DNA from: Ensifer aridi
GTDB lineage: Bacteria > Pseudomonadota > Alphaproteobacteria > Rhizobiales > Rhizobiaceae
Assembly: GCF_002078505.1 (NCBI RefSeq)
Contig: NZ_LUAV01000018.1
Span: 76,195 to 140,194, forward strand
DNA: 64,000 bases
Reading direction: 5' to 3'
In this document: piece by piece, positions 1 through 8,873 of the stretch
Numbering within the stretch: position 1 is the first letter of the stretch
How the letters are laid out: every line of letters starts with the position of its first letter
The notes under the pieces: model-generated
Told to the model about the DNA's origin: nothing
The model's input: the letters and a program-made list of their open reading frames with translations, nothing else
The model's database searches: none
Made by a program: the position numbers and the translations under genes

Positions 1-1
1 A

Positions 2-1414
2 TCATTCTTCCTTGTCAGGAAGTGTTTGGCTTTCCATCCTGCGCGGAGGCTCGAACGGCAGAACATCCGGCACCACGCGCACGCCGGTGGTAAACTTGAA
101 CGAATAGCCAAGGTCGTTCGGATAGGTCATCTCGAGGAAAAAGGCGATCCAGCCTTGGGCTGGCCTTGCCACCTTGCCTGTATAGACGCCGTCCCCTTCG
201 TCGTTCAGCACTGAGCTGCGAAAGGCTGGCCCAATCGTCTCGAGACGGAAGTCGCGCGCTGTCGGGTTCGCCGCCTGCCACAATCGCACGACCGTCGGCT
301 CCGTCTGCGTCCTGAGACGGATCGATCCGTCCTCTTCGAAGCTCCACTCAAAACGCGGCCGTTCCAAGCCGGCGATGATCGATTGGTAGAAGGCGAGGGC
401 GCTCTCGGCCGCGTCCGAACCGCGCAGCGAGTGGTCGGTGTTCGGCACATAGCGCAGATAGGTCTCGCCCTTCAGGCCATCGATGTAGAACTGCGAAGAG
501 TCCGGCAGAAAATACTGATCCCCCGTCGAATTGACGATCATCTTTGGCATCGTCAGCCGATCACGATAGGCGTAAGGATCCTCGATAGCGAGGAGCTCGC
601 GCGATTGCGCCGTGCCGAACCATTGCATGAGCCCGGCTTCCTGATAGGGGCCGAGCGCAGAGGCCCAGCGTCCATAGGCGCGATAGTGATGCTCGAAGGA
701 GGGCTCGATGTTCAGCATGTCGATGACCATCGGGACGATCGCCACCACTCGCTTATCGACCGCGGCCGTCGTCCAGGCGGTCCAGCCCCGCTTCGATCTA
801 CCTCCGACCACGAACCGATCGACGACCGTGGCGCCGCCCTGCGTGCTCGCGCAAAATGCGGTCACCGCGTCCATCGCCCGAACCGCGCTCTTCGTCATCG
901 GCAGGCGGAGCGGCCATGTCTCATCGCCGGTTCTGAGGTACTTCCCCCAGCTATAGGCGATGATCGCGTCCTCCGAGCGCGGCCTTTCCTCGCCTGCGAA
1001 CGTGAGCGGCTGGTTCGGCACCATGCGCACCTCGCTCACCACCGAGCGCGTCATGACCGCAAGCGACGTGAGGAGAGGATTGACGCGCGCCGGCGGACGG
1101 CTCGAGGTTGAGCCTCCGCTTATGACGAGAACGCCGATGCGGGTCTCGACACGCTCAGGCCTGACGATGGTCAGCCAATGCCTCCAGAGCGGCTTATCAA
1201 CCTCCCGCGCCGCGCGCCATTGTTGCGAGGTCATGTCGAGGACGTGCGCCGTGTAGCCGTCGCCCGGTATGGTCGTCACGAGCTCATACCGGTAGGCCGG
1301 GTCGGCCGCGGCGACATAGCGGTCAAGCGCTGTCTCGCCGTAAGCCACTGCGGATGGCGTCGGCACAAGGGCCAACAGGGACGCGAAGATAGCGGCAAGC
1401 GTTGCCTTCGGCAT
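2..1414 (-). CDS. PhoPQ-activated pathogenicity-related (PqaA-type) secreted hydrolase
   Basis: This 470-residue protein begins with a clear signal peptide (hydrophobic stretch about residues 4-24) and so is probably periplasmic or secreted. The body has an alpha/beta-hydrolase layout: a nucleophile elbow GGRSKRG with Ser207, a later Asp in STGDQYF and a His in NTDHSL near residue 330, in the order expected for a catalytic triad. The pattern and length match the PqaA/AprA (PhoPQ-activated pathogenicity-related) family, whose substrates are poorly known. The stop codon lies at the very left edge of the window, so the gene is complete. It is divergent from the ACP/acyl-ligase gene, with 314 bp between them. 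Family call is fairly firm; substrate is unknown. Confidence 0.85.
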   Translation of the reverse strand: MPKATLAAIFASLLALVPTPSAVAYGETALDRYVAAADPAYRYELVTTIPGDGYTAHVLDMTSQQWRAAREVDKPLWRHWLTIVRPERVETRIGVLVISGGSTSSRPPARVNPLLTSLAVMTRSVVSEVRMVPNQPLTFAGEERPRSEDAIIAYSWGKYLRTGDETWPLRLPMTKSAVRAMDAVTAFCASTQGGATVVDRFVVGGRSKRGWTAWTTAAVDKRVVAIVPMVIDMLNIEPSFEHHYRAYGRWASALGPYQEAGLMQWFGTAQSRELLAIEDPYAYRDRLTMPKMIVNSTGDQYFLPDSSQFYIDGLKGETYLRYVPNTDHSLRGSDAAESALAFYQSIIAGLERPRFEWSFEEDGSIRLRTQTEPTVVRLWQAANPTARDFRLETIGPAFRSSVLNDEGDGVYTGKVARPAQGWIAFFLEMTYPNDLGYSFKFTTGVRVVPDVLPFEPPRRMESQTLPDKEE

Positions 1415-1728
1415 GAGCAGGACTCCCGTACTGCAGAGCTGTATTCTACACCGCTTTTAGGCCTTGGAGGGCTGCAGGGTGGTGCAAAGCATCGCCATCT
1501 TCGAAGGGGCAACCGGGCAAGCCCCCCCGGGGCACGTCTAACAAGCCCGTGAGACAGAGAGGCGCGCGTCGGGTGCCTTGTTGCAAAATCGGCTGCCGAG
1601 GGCTCTTCTGCCTTGGCGTCAGATTGAATAGATGCCGAATTGGCCTGCTGGTTGGCGTGAGCATCTTGAAGAACCCGGCTTGCTCATATGCAAGACGATT
1701 GTCTCACAATGCGCTATTGTAATACTCC
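1415..1728. other. Intergenic region between divergent genes
   Basis: This 314-bp gap separates the divergent PqaA-type and ACP/acyl-ligase genes and must carry both promoters. I see no convincing coding sequence, repeat or terminator in it, and no strong ribosome binding site in front of the rightward start at 1729. Confidence 0.5.
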
Positions 1729-4590
1729 ATGTCGAAGGAAACTGGGCAGCCGATTTCACCTGCCGCAGTTGACGGGCAGGATCTAGGCGCTCGCGACCTG
1801 ATTGCGATCGTAACGGAATTCCTACGCGAGTTGCACCCGCAGCAGGCACGCTCGATCGACGTTGCTCCATCGAGCAGAATCGAGCGCGATCTCGGCATCG
1901 ACAGTCTCGGCCGAACCGAATTGGCTTTGCGGATCGAGCGCGCCTTCCATATGAAGCTACCCGCCCGCGAGATGGCCGAAGCCGAAACCGTGTCCGATCT
2001 CGTGCGGGCGCTGGACCGGGCCCGACCGGCGGGCGAACGAAGCACTCCCGGCGGACGCCTAACCGCCGTCCTTCCGACCGTCCCCGCTGCGACCGAGGCA
2101 CGTACACTGGTCGAGGCGTTGGAGCGGCACGAAGCGCGGCATCCAGAGCGGCTGCACCTTACAGTGCTGGAGGACGAGACCACCACCCTCGGTGCCCTTA
2201 CCCATGCTGATCTCGGCAGGCGAGCGCGTCGGCTTGCCGGCGCACTCGTCGCTCGCGGTATCGCGCCGGGCGATCGGGTCGCCTTGATGCTCCCGACCGG
2301 ACTCGATTTCTTTATCGCATTCTTCGCCATCCTCTACGCCGGTGCCATCCCCGTGCCCATCTATCCGCCGACGCGGCTTTCGCAACTCGAAGAGCATGTA
2401 CGCCGGCAGGCCGGAATCCTCGGCAATGCGGGCGCCTCTCTGCTCATCACCTTGCCCGAAGGACGTCGGCTTGCCGGCTTGCTCAAGGCACTGGTCGACT
2501 CGTTGAATTCAGTCGATTGCGTCGCGGAGATGGAGGATTCGGCGGCGGAGCCGGACATCGCCCTTCACCATGGCGACCCCGCCGCAACGGCGCTTATCCA
2601 ATACACGTCCGGCAGCACCGGAGACCCAAAGGGCGTCGTGCTCAGCCATGCCAACCTGCTGGCAAACATTCGCGCGATGGGCGATGCCATGCGCGCAGGC
2701 TCGGACGATGTGTTCGTGAGCTGGCTGCCGCTCTACCACGACATGGGCCTGATCGGCGCATGGCTCGGCTGCCTCTACTATGGAGCTCCGCTCTATGCGA
2801 TGTCGCCTTTGAGCTTCCTCGCGCGGCCGGAAAGCTGGTTGTGGGCGATGCACCATTACCGCGGGACGCTGTCGGCCTCTCCGAATTTCGGATTCGAGAT
2901 CTGCCTGAACAAGATCACGGATGCCACCATCGAGGGGCTCGACCTCGGTTCGGTGCGCATGATCGCCAATGGAGCCGAGCCGGTGCGCGCTGGTACGCTC
3001 CGCCGGTTCAGCGAGCGTTTCGGTCGTTTCGGCTTGGCCGTGGAGGCAGTGGCTCCGGTGTATGGACTTGCGGAGTGTTCCGTCGGCCTTGCTTTTCCGC
3101 CCCTCTCACGGTTACCACTCATCGATCGGGTGGATCGCGAGGCGCTGAGCACGCGCGGCATCGCCGAAATTGCGCGTGCGGATAGTCCGGCACTCGAAAT
3201 CGTCGCCTGCGGCCAACCACTGCCGGGGCACGAAATCCGCATCGTCGATGAAGCGGGCCGCGAACTTGGTGAGCGGCGGGAGGGTCGGCTGGAATTTCGC
3301 GGCCCCTCCGTGACGGCGGGCTATTTCAACAACGAAGAGAAGACACGCGCGCTCTTTCATGATAGCTGGCTCGACAGCGGCGACCGCGCCTATATGGCCG
3401 GCGGCGACGTCTTTATCACGGGCCGCGTCAAGGACATCATCATCCGCGCCGGTCGTCACCTTTATCCTCAGGAGATCGAGGAGGCGGTGGCTGCCATACC
3501 CGGAATCCGAAAGGGAGGCGTGGCCGTCTTCGGCACGGCCGACCGTGCCGCTGGCACGGAGCGGGTGGTCGTTGTCGCGGAAACGGCCGAGACGGACACG
3601 CATGCGCGCGCAGCGATCGAGGAGCGCGTGGTCGCGGCCTCCGCCGACATTGCCGGCAGTCCGGCCGACGAGGTGCTCCTGGTGCCGCCGCGATCGGTGC
3701 CGAAGACGTCGAGCGGCAAGCTCCGGCGTGGCACTGCGAAGGCTCTCTTCGAGAGCGATCGTATCGGAACCGCCCGGCGGGCATTTTCAGTGCAATTGTC
3801 CGGATTGCTGCTGCTCGGTGTCGGCACGCAGATCCGGCGCTTCGCGCGGCTTGCCCGGGATACGCTCTATGCCGCCTGGTGGTGGGCCGTTCTTGGCGTG
3901 GCGATATCATTCGGATCACTCGCGGTGCTCTTGATCCCGAGTCTCTCCTGGCGCTGGCGCGCCGTCAGGAGGATCGCGCGCGGCGCACTTGCCGCCATGG
4001 GCATCCCGGTTGAGACCGCCGGCATCAATCGCATCCCGAAAGAGGGCGTGATGCTCGCCTTCAATCATGCGAGCTATATGGACGTGCTCGTCCTCGCCGC
4101 GATTCTCTCGGGCGAGCCGGCAATCGTGGCCAAAAGGGAGCTTGCCCGCCAATTCCTCACGGGCCCGTTGCTGCGGCGTCTCGGCACCCCCTTCGTTGAG
4201 CGCTACGATGTATCCGGCAGCCTGCAGGACGCCAGGGCGTTGACGGACCTGGCGCGCAAAGGCCGGGTTCTCGTCGTTTTCCCAGAGGGCGCATTCACGC
4301 GCAGGGCGGGCCTCTCCGGCTTCTATCTCGGCGCCTTCAAGGTGGCCGCGGAGGCGGGTCTCAAGATCGTTCCGGGCGCCATCCGGGGAACGAGGTCCAT
4401 GCTTCGGGGCGAACAATGGTTTCCGAGACGCGTCCCGCTCAGCATCGAGATCGCCGAGGCGGTCGCGCCGACGGGAACGGATTTCGCAGCCATCCTGCAA
4501 CTGCGCGACGCCGTGCGCGAGGCGATCCTCAGGCGCTGCGGCGAACCCGATCTCGGCGGTCTGGCAAAGCCCGAGCCGCCTCCCGCCTGA
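1729..4590 (+). CDS. ACP - fatty acyl-AMP ligase - PlsC acyltransferase fusion
   Basis: A 953-residue three-part protein. Residues about 20-90 are an acyl carrier protein with the phosphopantetheine site GIDSLG (Ser59). Residues about 110-690 are an ANL-superfamily adenylating enzyme with the phosphate loop YTSGSTGDPKG near 292-302 and a C-terminal lysine motif SSGKLRR. A hydrophobic segment near 700-745 leads into a PlsC-type acyltransferase with NHASYMD (His780, Asp785) and FPEG (from Phe851). The likely reaction is activation of a free fatty acid as acyl-AMP, loading onto the attached ACP, and transfer to a lysophospholipid or similar acceptor at the inner membrane. It recalls Aas, which joins PlsC and ligase in the opposite order and lacks a built-in ACP. 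The acceptor is inference. Confidence 0.88.
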   Translation: MSKETGQPISPAAVDGQDLGARDLIAIVTEFLRELHPQQARSIDVAPSSRIERDLGIDSLGRTELALRIERAFHMKLPAREMAEAETVSDLVRALDRARPAGERSTPGGRLTAVLPTVPAATEARTLVEALERHEARHPERLHLTVLEDETTTLGALTHADLGRRARRLAGALVARGIAPGDRVALMLPTGLDFFIAFFAILYAGAIPVPIYPPTRLSQLEEHVRRQAGILGNAGASLLITLPEGRRLAGLLKALVDSLNSVDCVAEMEDSAAEPDIALHHGDPAATALIQYTSGSTGDPKGVVLSHANLLANIRAMGDAMRAGSDDVFVSWLPLYHDMGLIGAWLGCLYYGAPLYAMSPLSFLARPESWLWAMHHYRGTLSASPNFGFEICLNKITDATIEGLDLGSVRMIANGAEPVRAGTLRRFSERFGRFGLAVEAVAPVYGLAECSVGLAFPPLSRLPLIDRVDREALSTRGIAEIARADSPALEIVACGQPLPGHEIRIVDEAGRELGERREGRLEFRGPSVTAGYFNNEEKTRALFHDSWLDSGDRAYMAGGDVFITGRVKDIIIRAGRHLYPQEIEEAVAAIPGIRKGGVAVFGTADRAAGTERVVVVAETAETDTHARAAIEERVVAASADIAGSPADEVLLVPPRSVPKTSSGKLRRGTAKALFESDRIGTARRAFSVQLSGLLLLGVGTQIRRFARLARDTLYAAWWWAVLGVAISFGSLAVLLIPSLSWRWRAVRRIARGALAAMGIPVETAGINRIPKEGVMLAFNHASYMDVLVLAAILSGEPAIVAKRELARQFLTGPLLRRLGTPFVERYDVSGSLQDARALTDLARKGRVLVVFPEGAFTRRAGLSGFYLGAFKVAAEAGLKIVPGAIRGTRSMLRGEQWFPRRVPLSIEIAEAVAPTGTDFAAILQLRDAVREAILRRCGEPDLGGLAKPEPPPA

Positions 4591-4597
4591 GATCACG

Positions 4598-4703
4598 ATG
4601 ATTTTAGATCGGGTGGACCTAAAATCATAAACGTCATCGATTCTAACGGGTTCGCGCGGACTGCGGGCGGAAAAACGCGTATATTTTTCCTGATCCCGCG
4701 CTA
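4598..4703. repeat. Sinorhizobium-type intergenic palindromic repeat element
   Basis: Directly after the ligase stop is a perfect 10-bp inverted repeat, ATGATTTTAG (4598-4607) and CTAAAATCAT (4619-4628), around an 11-base loop. It is followed by AACGTCATCGATTCTAACGG and by a second imperfect GC-rich palindrome around 4653-4703 (GCGCGG ... CCGCGC). The combination resembles a mobile intergenic repeat that I recall from Sinorhizobium genomes. No T-run follows, so it is not a standard terminator, though the hairpin may protect the 3' end. A degenerate half copy appears at 34264-34293. Confidence 0.6.
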
Positions 4704-4943
4704 AACATCTGAAATCAGCGCCTGGATTGAAAGCTCGGCGCTGACGGGAGTTCGTAGCGGGAATATTCGCAGGCGGATTCCGGAGGTTGCGTGGTTGGTC
4801 GAACGAATGAATGGATGGGGCTTAATCGGTCATCTGACGGTTTCGGTCAGTTTATGGGCCTGACCCTAGGCTCAGCCCACCAAAATAGGGCGGCTCGACG
4901 TACCTCGCATGGTAAGAAATTCAGCTAGAGACACCTGGTCCTG

Positions 4944-6110
4944 ATGAGACGATGGTTTTGGATCGCTGCGCTCCTGGTGTTCGCCATGGTGGCTTTCAAG
5001 CCCTTGATCTTCCGCGCCGTCGAAGCCCTTCTGGTGATCGAGGACGTCGCCGCAGGCTCTGGGGCGAGCCGCCTGAAGGAGTGGAGGGCGGCCCCCATCC
5101 GCGAACAGATCACCTATCGCGTACCAGGGAAAACGAACACCGCGGATGTTTATCGTCCCGGCGGAGGCGAGCATGCACGGGCGACCGTCGTCGTCGTCCC
5201 CGGAGTCGTGCGGCTTGGCAAGGACGACCCCCGCATCGTAGCGTTCGCGGAGACCATGGCGAGATCGCGATTCATGGTGTTCGTGCCGGACCTGAAAAGC
5301 CTCCGTGAACTGTCGATCCGGTCTGAGGATGTTGATGAGCTCAGCGCGCTCACTTGGCACATCGCCTCGAAGGAGACCGCTGGCGCCGAGAAGAGCGTCG
5401 GGATCGTCGCCTTTTCCTATGCTGCAGGGCCGGCCATCCTGGCGGCGATGAACCCACAGACGCGGAGGCTCGTCCGTTTCGTTTATGCCATCGGCACCTA
5501 CTACGACATCATTTCCCTCGGCACCTATTTGACGACAGGCTATTTTCGCGAAGGCCCCGATCAGGGCTGGCAGAGACGAACGCCGAGCTCCTATGCCACC
5601 TGGGTCTTCGTCCACAGCAGCGCAGCGTGGCTGAAGGACCCCGCGGATCGGCGGATTCTCAAAGCGATGTCAGAGACAAAGCTTGCGGACCCCGACGCTG
5701 ATGTGAGAGGTATGGCCGCGCAGCTTGGGCCAGAGGGTCAAGCGGTACATCGGCTGCTTCTCAATAGGGATCCGGAGAAGACGCCGCTGCTCGTCTCCGA
5801 ACTGCCGGCGTCAGTACTCGCCGAGTTCCATCGCCTTGATCTGCGGTCACGGAATATGGCCGATCTCCAGGCCACTCTCATCCTCGTTCACGGCCGGGAT
5901 GATACGCTGATCCCCTATTCGGAGAGCATCAGGTTGGCGGCCGCGGCTGACACGGACAGGACGCATCTTTTCGTCATTCGAAGTCTCGCTCATGTCGAGC
6001 TTGGCTCCAGCGGCGTTGTTGATCTGTGGATGCTATCGAGGGTCTCCTATCTGCTGCTTACCGAGCGCGACGCAATGCCCCCACCGGTGGGTAATCGGCT
6101 AATCAAGTAG
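4944..6110 (+). CDS. Membrane-anchored alpha/beta hydrolase
   Basis: A 388-residue protein with one N-terminal hydrophobic segment (residues 4-22) that looks like a signal anchor, placing the enzyme on the periplasmic face. The strand-nucleophile turn is VAFSYAAG with Ser158, a departure from the usual Gly-x-Ser-x-Gly. An Asp in GRDDTLIPY and a His in LAHVELG complete an alpha/beta-hydrolase triad in the right order. Substrate cannot be read from sequence. It follows the ACP/acyl-ligase gene in the same direction, but a repeat and 350 bp separate them, so joint transcription is uncertain. Confidence 0.75.
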   Translation: MRRWFWIAALLVFAMVAFKPLIFRAVEALLVIEDVAAGSGASRLKEWRAAPIREQITYRVPGKTNTADVYRPGGGEHARATVVVVPGVVRLGKDDPRIVAFAETMARSRFMVFVPDLKSLRELSIRSEDVDELSALTWHIASKETAGAEKSVGIVAFSYAAGPAILAAMNPQTRRLVRFVYAIGTYYDIISLGTYLTTGYFREGPDQGWQRRTPSSYATWVFVHSSAAWLKDPADRRILKAMSETKLADPDADVRGMAAQLGPEGQAVHRLLLNRDPEKTPLLVSELPASVLAEFHRLDLRSRNMADLQATLILVHGRDDTLIPYSESIRLAAAADTDRTHLFVIRSLAHVELGSSGVVDLWMLSRVSYLLLTERDAMPPPVGNRLIK

Positions 6111-6650
6111 CCGAGTTGGTGGCAAGCGACCCACAATCCCCAGAACCGCCGTGAGAGGATAGTGCGTGCTTCCTTAAGAGGGGGCGGGTATAGCAGGCTG
6201 CCGATGTTCAACGTCACGTGATCCGCGCGACGGAACGCGGCTATGAGGCATGGTGCGCGCCGTTAGCGGGGTGGCTCGCTACTCGTGGACGTGACAAACT
6301 CCTAGCCCCAATCAGTCAAGAAAGCGCTTCGCGATTGAACCCGTGCTCCTGCGCCAGGGTAAGTTAGCGTTCGGCCTTTGCCACATTGCCGAGCTCCAGA
6401 TTAAGCGTTGGAAATCTATCTTAACATGGAAAAGATCTTTGCGGTTCGCTCCTCTCCCGAGTCTTCATGAGCGCTCGCTATAAAACCGGACAGCGAGTTC
6501 CGGTGGATTTGCGCCGGGACGAGCAACGGCACCGCCAGATGCTCAAGTCGGTCGAGCACAGATCTCGACTGCCTTCTCGCCGGCTGGTGCACCTCCCAGT
6601 ATTCAAGTCTTGAAACTCGCGCGGCCTCGGGTGACTGGACGGAGCTTATT
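6111..6650. other. Gene-free stretch upstream of sigma factor
   Basis: About 540 bp without a coding sequence I can support; reading frames here are short and lack ribosome binding sites. It should contain the promoter for the ECF sigma gene. I did not find a clear ECF-type promoter pair that would show autoregulation. Confidence 0.4.
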
Positions 6651-7217
6651 ATGAGACGGTTTGCGTCCAACGTTCCTCTCTCGTCCTGCATACGCGTCCG
6701 TTCGGATCTTGATACCGCCCTGCTGGCATGCGCAGCCGGTGATGAAGATGGATTAAAGACGATTTACGATCAGGAAGCGACGCGGCTGTTGGGAATGGCT
6801 TACCGCATCGTTGGCGAGCGTGATCTGGCTGAGGATGTCCTCCAGGACGCCTTCCTTCAGATTTGGCAGTACGCCTCGAGTTTCGACGCGAACCGCGGGT
6901 CAGCCCGCGGGTGGATTTACTGCGTCGTACGTAACTGCGCAATAACAGTGCGGTTGGCGAGGCTTCACGAAGTCGCAATAGAGGACCGAATTTTGCTGGC
7001 GATGTTCGACGGAAATGCTGTTCAAGTTTCGCGCCTCCCGGAGAATTGTGCCTTGCGACGCGGCCTTGAGCAGTTGGACCCCAGGCGGCGTGACAGCCTG
7101 ATCTTGGCCTATGTGCACGGTTGCACCCATGATGAGATAGCTGAGCGGCTCCGGGTCCCGGTTGGCACGGCGAAGGTTTGGATTCGTCGAAGCCTGATTA
7201 CCCTACGGGCGCTCTAA
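6651..7217 (+). CDS. ECF-type RNA polymerase sigma factor
   Basis: A 188-residue sigma-70 family protein of extracytoplasmic-function size. Region 2 is seen as AYRIVGERDLAEDVLQDAF followed by a WIYCVVRN stretch (about residues 42-90). Region 4 is LDPRRRDSLILAYVHGCTH plus an HTH ending in VPVGTAKVWIRRSL (about 140-185). The ATG at 6651 is preceded by GGAG with 6-base spacing, so this start is well supported. It ends just after the recognition helix, shorter than many relatives. Most such factors are followed by a coupled anti-sigma gene; none is visible here and the next 600 bp are decayed, so the partner may have been lost. Confidence 0.88.
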   Translation: MRRFASNVPLSSCIRVRSDLDTALLACAAGDEDGLKTIYDQEATRLLGMAYRIVGERDLAEDVLQDAFLQIWQYASSFDANRGSARGWIYCVVRNCAITVRLARLHEVAIEDRILLAMFDGNAVQVSRLPENCALRRGLEQLDPRRRDSLILAYVHGCTHDEIAERLRVPVGTAKVWIRRSLITLRAL

Positions 7218-7381
7218 ACTTGAGGGGAAGCCGGTGATGCAACGATCGCGCAAAAAAGTGAAAACGGCGCAGAGCGAGAGAATGATAGTGATTGTACTCA
7301 CTGGTGGGACTCAAACAAGATGGCAACGCAGCGGGAGAAAAAAATTATCCTTGCCGGAAAGTACGTCCTTGGCCCGCTTGA

Positions 7382-7534
7382 CTTCTCACGCTCGAGCGAG
7401 ATGATTTTAAGTTCTGGCCCACCACCTGCATTGATGGCCTCCGGGTTAGCTTATTTATCATTACCGGCGAGCACACCCTCCTCGACTACCTGCTTCGCTC
7501 GTTCTACGACAACTCTGTCCTTTATCACCATTAA
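7382..7534 (+). pseudogene. Possible HlyD/membrane-fusion C-terminal remnant
   Basis: A frame open from 7382 to a stop at 7534 encodes about 50 residues including GLRVSLFIITGEHTLLDYLL. This resembles the conserved C-terminal block of type I secretion membrane-fusion proteins (pattern GMPVEVFI.TGERT.L.YLLKPL). No intact upstream part exists and no start codon or ribosome binding site is convincing. If correct, it is a fragment of a lost secretion gene. The match is short and judged from memory, so the assignment is tentative. Confidence 0.25.
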
Positions 7535-7710
7535 GCCGGGCAGCTATGGACCTCTCTATCTCAAGGCCTGATGCCATTTGGCGACCGGCTCTCTCCCCTG
7601 ACCTCTGCGGCGCCGGAATCGCTGCTGCTGAAATTTGTCGCCCATCATCTCTGGGATCCGGTCAGACGCGCCGAAACCCCGACCACGGCATGCCGGCTAT
7701 GGGGGAAAGC

Positions 7711-7925
7711 GGCCTGCGGGTGAGCGAGGTCGCTCGCGAAGCATCGGAAATCGAACCGCGCCGCCACGGGACGCGACTTCCTGCGAACGGCATTCCCAAG
7801 GAAGTCGCTCCGCTGGTATTTGCCTTTCAACGGAACGCTTGAGCGGCTTGAGAACGAGTTTAAGGAACGCCAGCGCTTCCTGATCGATGCGGCGCATGAG
7901 CTCAGAACACCGATCGCCATCATGA
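7711..7925 (+). pseudogene. Sensor histidine kinase fragment (HAMP to H-box)
   Basis: Two adjacent frames together encode a kinase linker and phosphoacceptor segment. The first, to about 7842, reads VSEVAREASEIEP then GIPKEVAPLV. The second continues with FNGTLERLENEF and AAHELRTPI, the H-box of classical sensor kinases. Removing one T from the CCTTTC run near 7828 would join both frames into continuous kinase sequence, so a single-base insertion is the apparent frameshift. The N-terminal sensor and the whole catalytic ATPase domain are missing. At about 7925 the sequence passes in frame into a broken esterase copy. Confidence 0.7.
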
Positions 7926-8441
7926 AGGCCAAATATTATCTGCCGAAGAACCTGTCGAAGAAACCGGCGCTCGCCGTCGTCCTGCACGGATGCACGCAGA
8001 TTCCAGCCGATTATGATGTCTGCTCGGGCTGGTCGAAACTGGCCGACAAGCACGCTTCGCACTGCTCTACCCGCAACAGGTGCGGAGCCGACGGTCACCG
8101 AAACGGTGGATGGGCACACGCGGAAGATCTGGAAGGACAACAAAGGCCAGGAGCTCGTCACCCTCTACAGCATCGAAGGAATCGGGCATGGGTTGCCGCT
8201 CGACGTGGCAAGTGGCTATGAAAAAAGCGGTCCCTACATGCTCGACGTCGGCATATCGTCGACAGCGCGAATGGCCCATTCATGGGGACTGACGCGAAAA
8301 TTGGTGAGCCCCCGGCGCGAAGCCGTTGCAAATCCATCTTCCGAGCACTCCGCAGTCGCAGGCCATTCATCGTCGGCACAGGGTAAAATCCGGAAAGTCA
8401 ACGAGGATGCACTTCGATTGACCGGACTGATGCTGAAATAG
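7926..8441 (+). pseudogene. Broken PHB-depolymerase-type esterase copy
   Basis: This is a damaged paralogue of the intact esterase at 27403-28488. It matches that gene from its KARYYLP segment through SKLADKH, then loses one G (near 8055) and has a large internal deletion near 8083 that removes the whole middle, including the catalytic serine. A second frame resumes at the equivalent of APTVTE and runs to 8441 with the same ending (GHGLPLDVASGY, then HSWGLTRK). The start is replaced by a histidine-kinase fragment, in frame. No functional product is expected. Confidence 0.85.
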
Positions 8442-8873
8442 ATTTCCTGAAGCCCAAGCGATGCTTCCATGAGAGGCGCTAACGGTATCATGGAGGGTTC
8501 AGCCCGATTTTCTTGCGAGCAGGAGATGCAATCTCCGGAGCCGGGGCTGGCCTCTTATACGATGTTTTGTCGACAGATTTCCGGCCGTTTGTTCTTGTGA
8601 ACCGGCTTTAAGGCCTCGCCTGCGTTGCGGATTGAAGCTCGCAGGTTGCTCCAAGATCTCGATAGCTAGTATGTCGAGGGGAAGGGGTTGCCTCTGTCAG
8701 AAGCTTATACCGACGCCTGGCGCACGGGAACAAAGGCGTATTTGATGCGTTAGTCGCCACTTGAGCACGAGGTGCGCACCGGGGCTATCGCACTGCGCCG
8801 GAGTTCTCCTCCTCACTTTCCTGAAGGTGTTGGTTCAATCAACTGCTGCTGCTCATAAGGGGCGTGCTTTCAT
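8442..8873. other. Degenerate intergenic stretch
   Basis: About 430 bp with no supportable gene. A frame around 8625-8755 reads EARRLLQDLDS, a stop, then EAYTDAWRTGT, which looks like decayed coding sequence of unknown origin. The promoter of the PAS kinase should lie near the right end. Confidence 0.3.

Noticed and set aside
383-1111. 242-residue plus-strand frame
   Set aside because: Antisense to the PqaA-type gene; Arg/His-rich composition typical of a GC-rich shadow frame.
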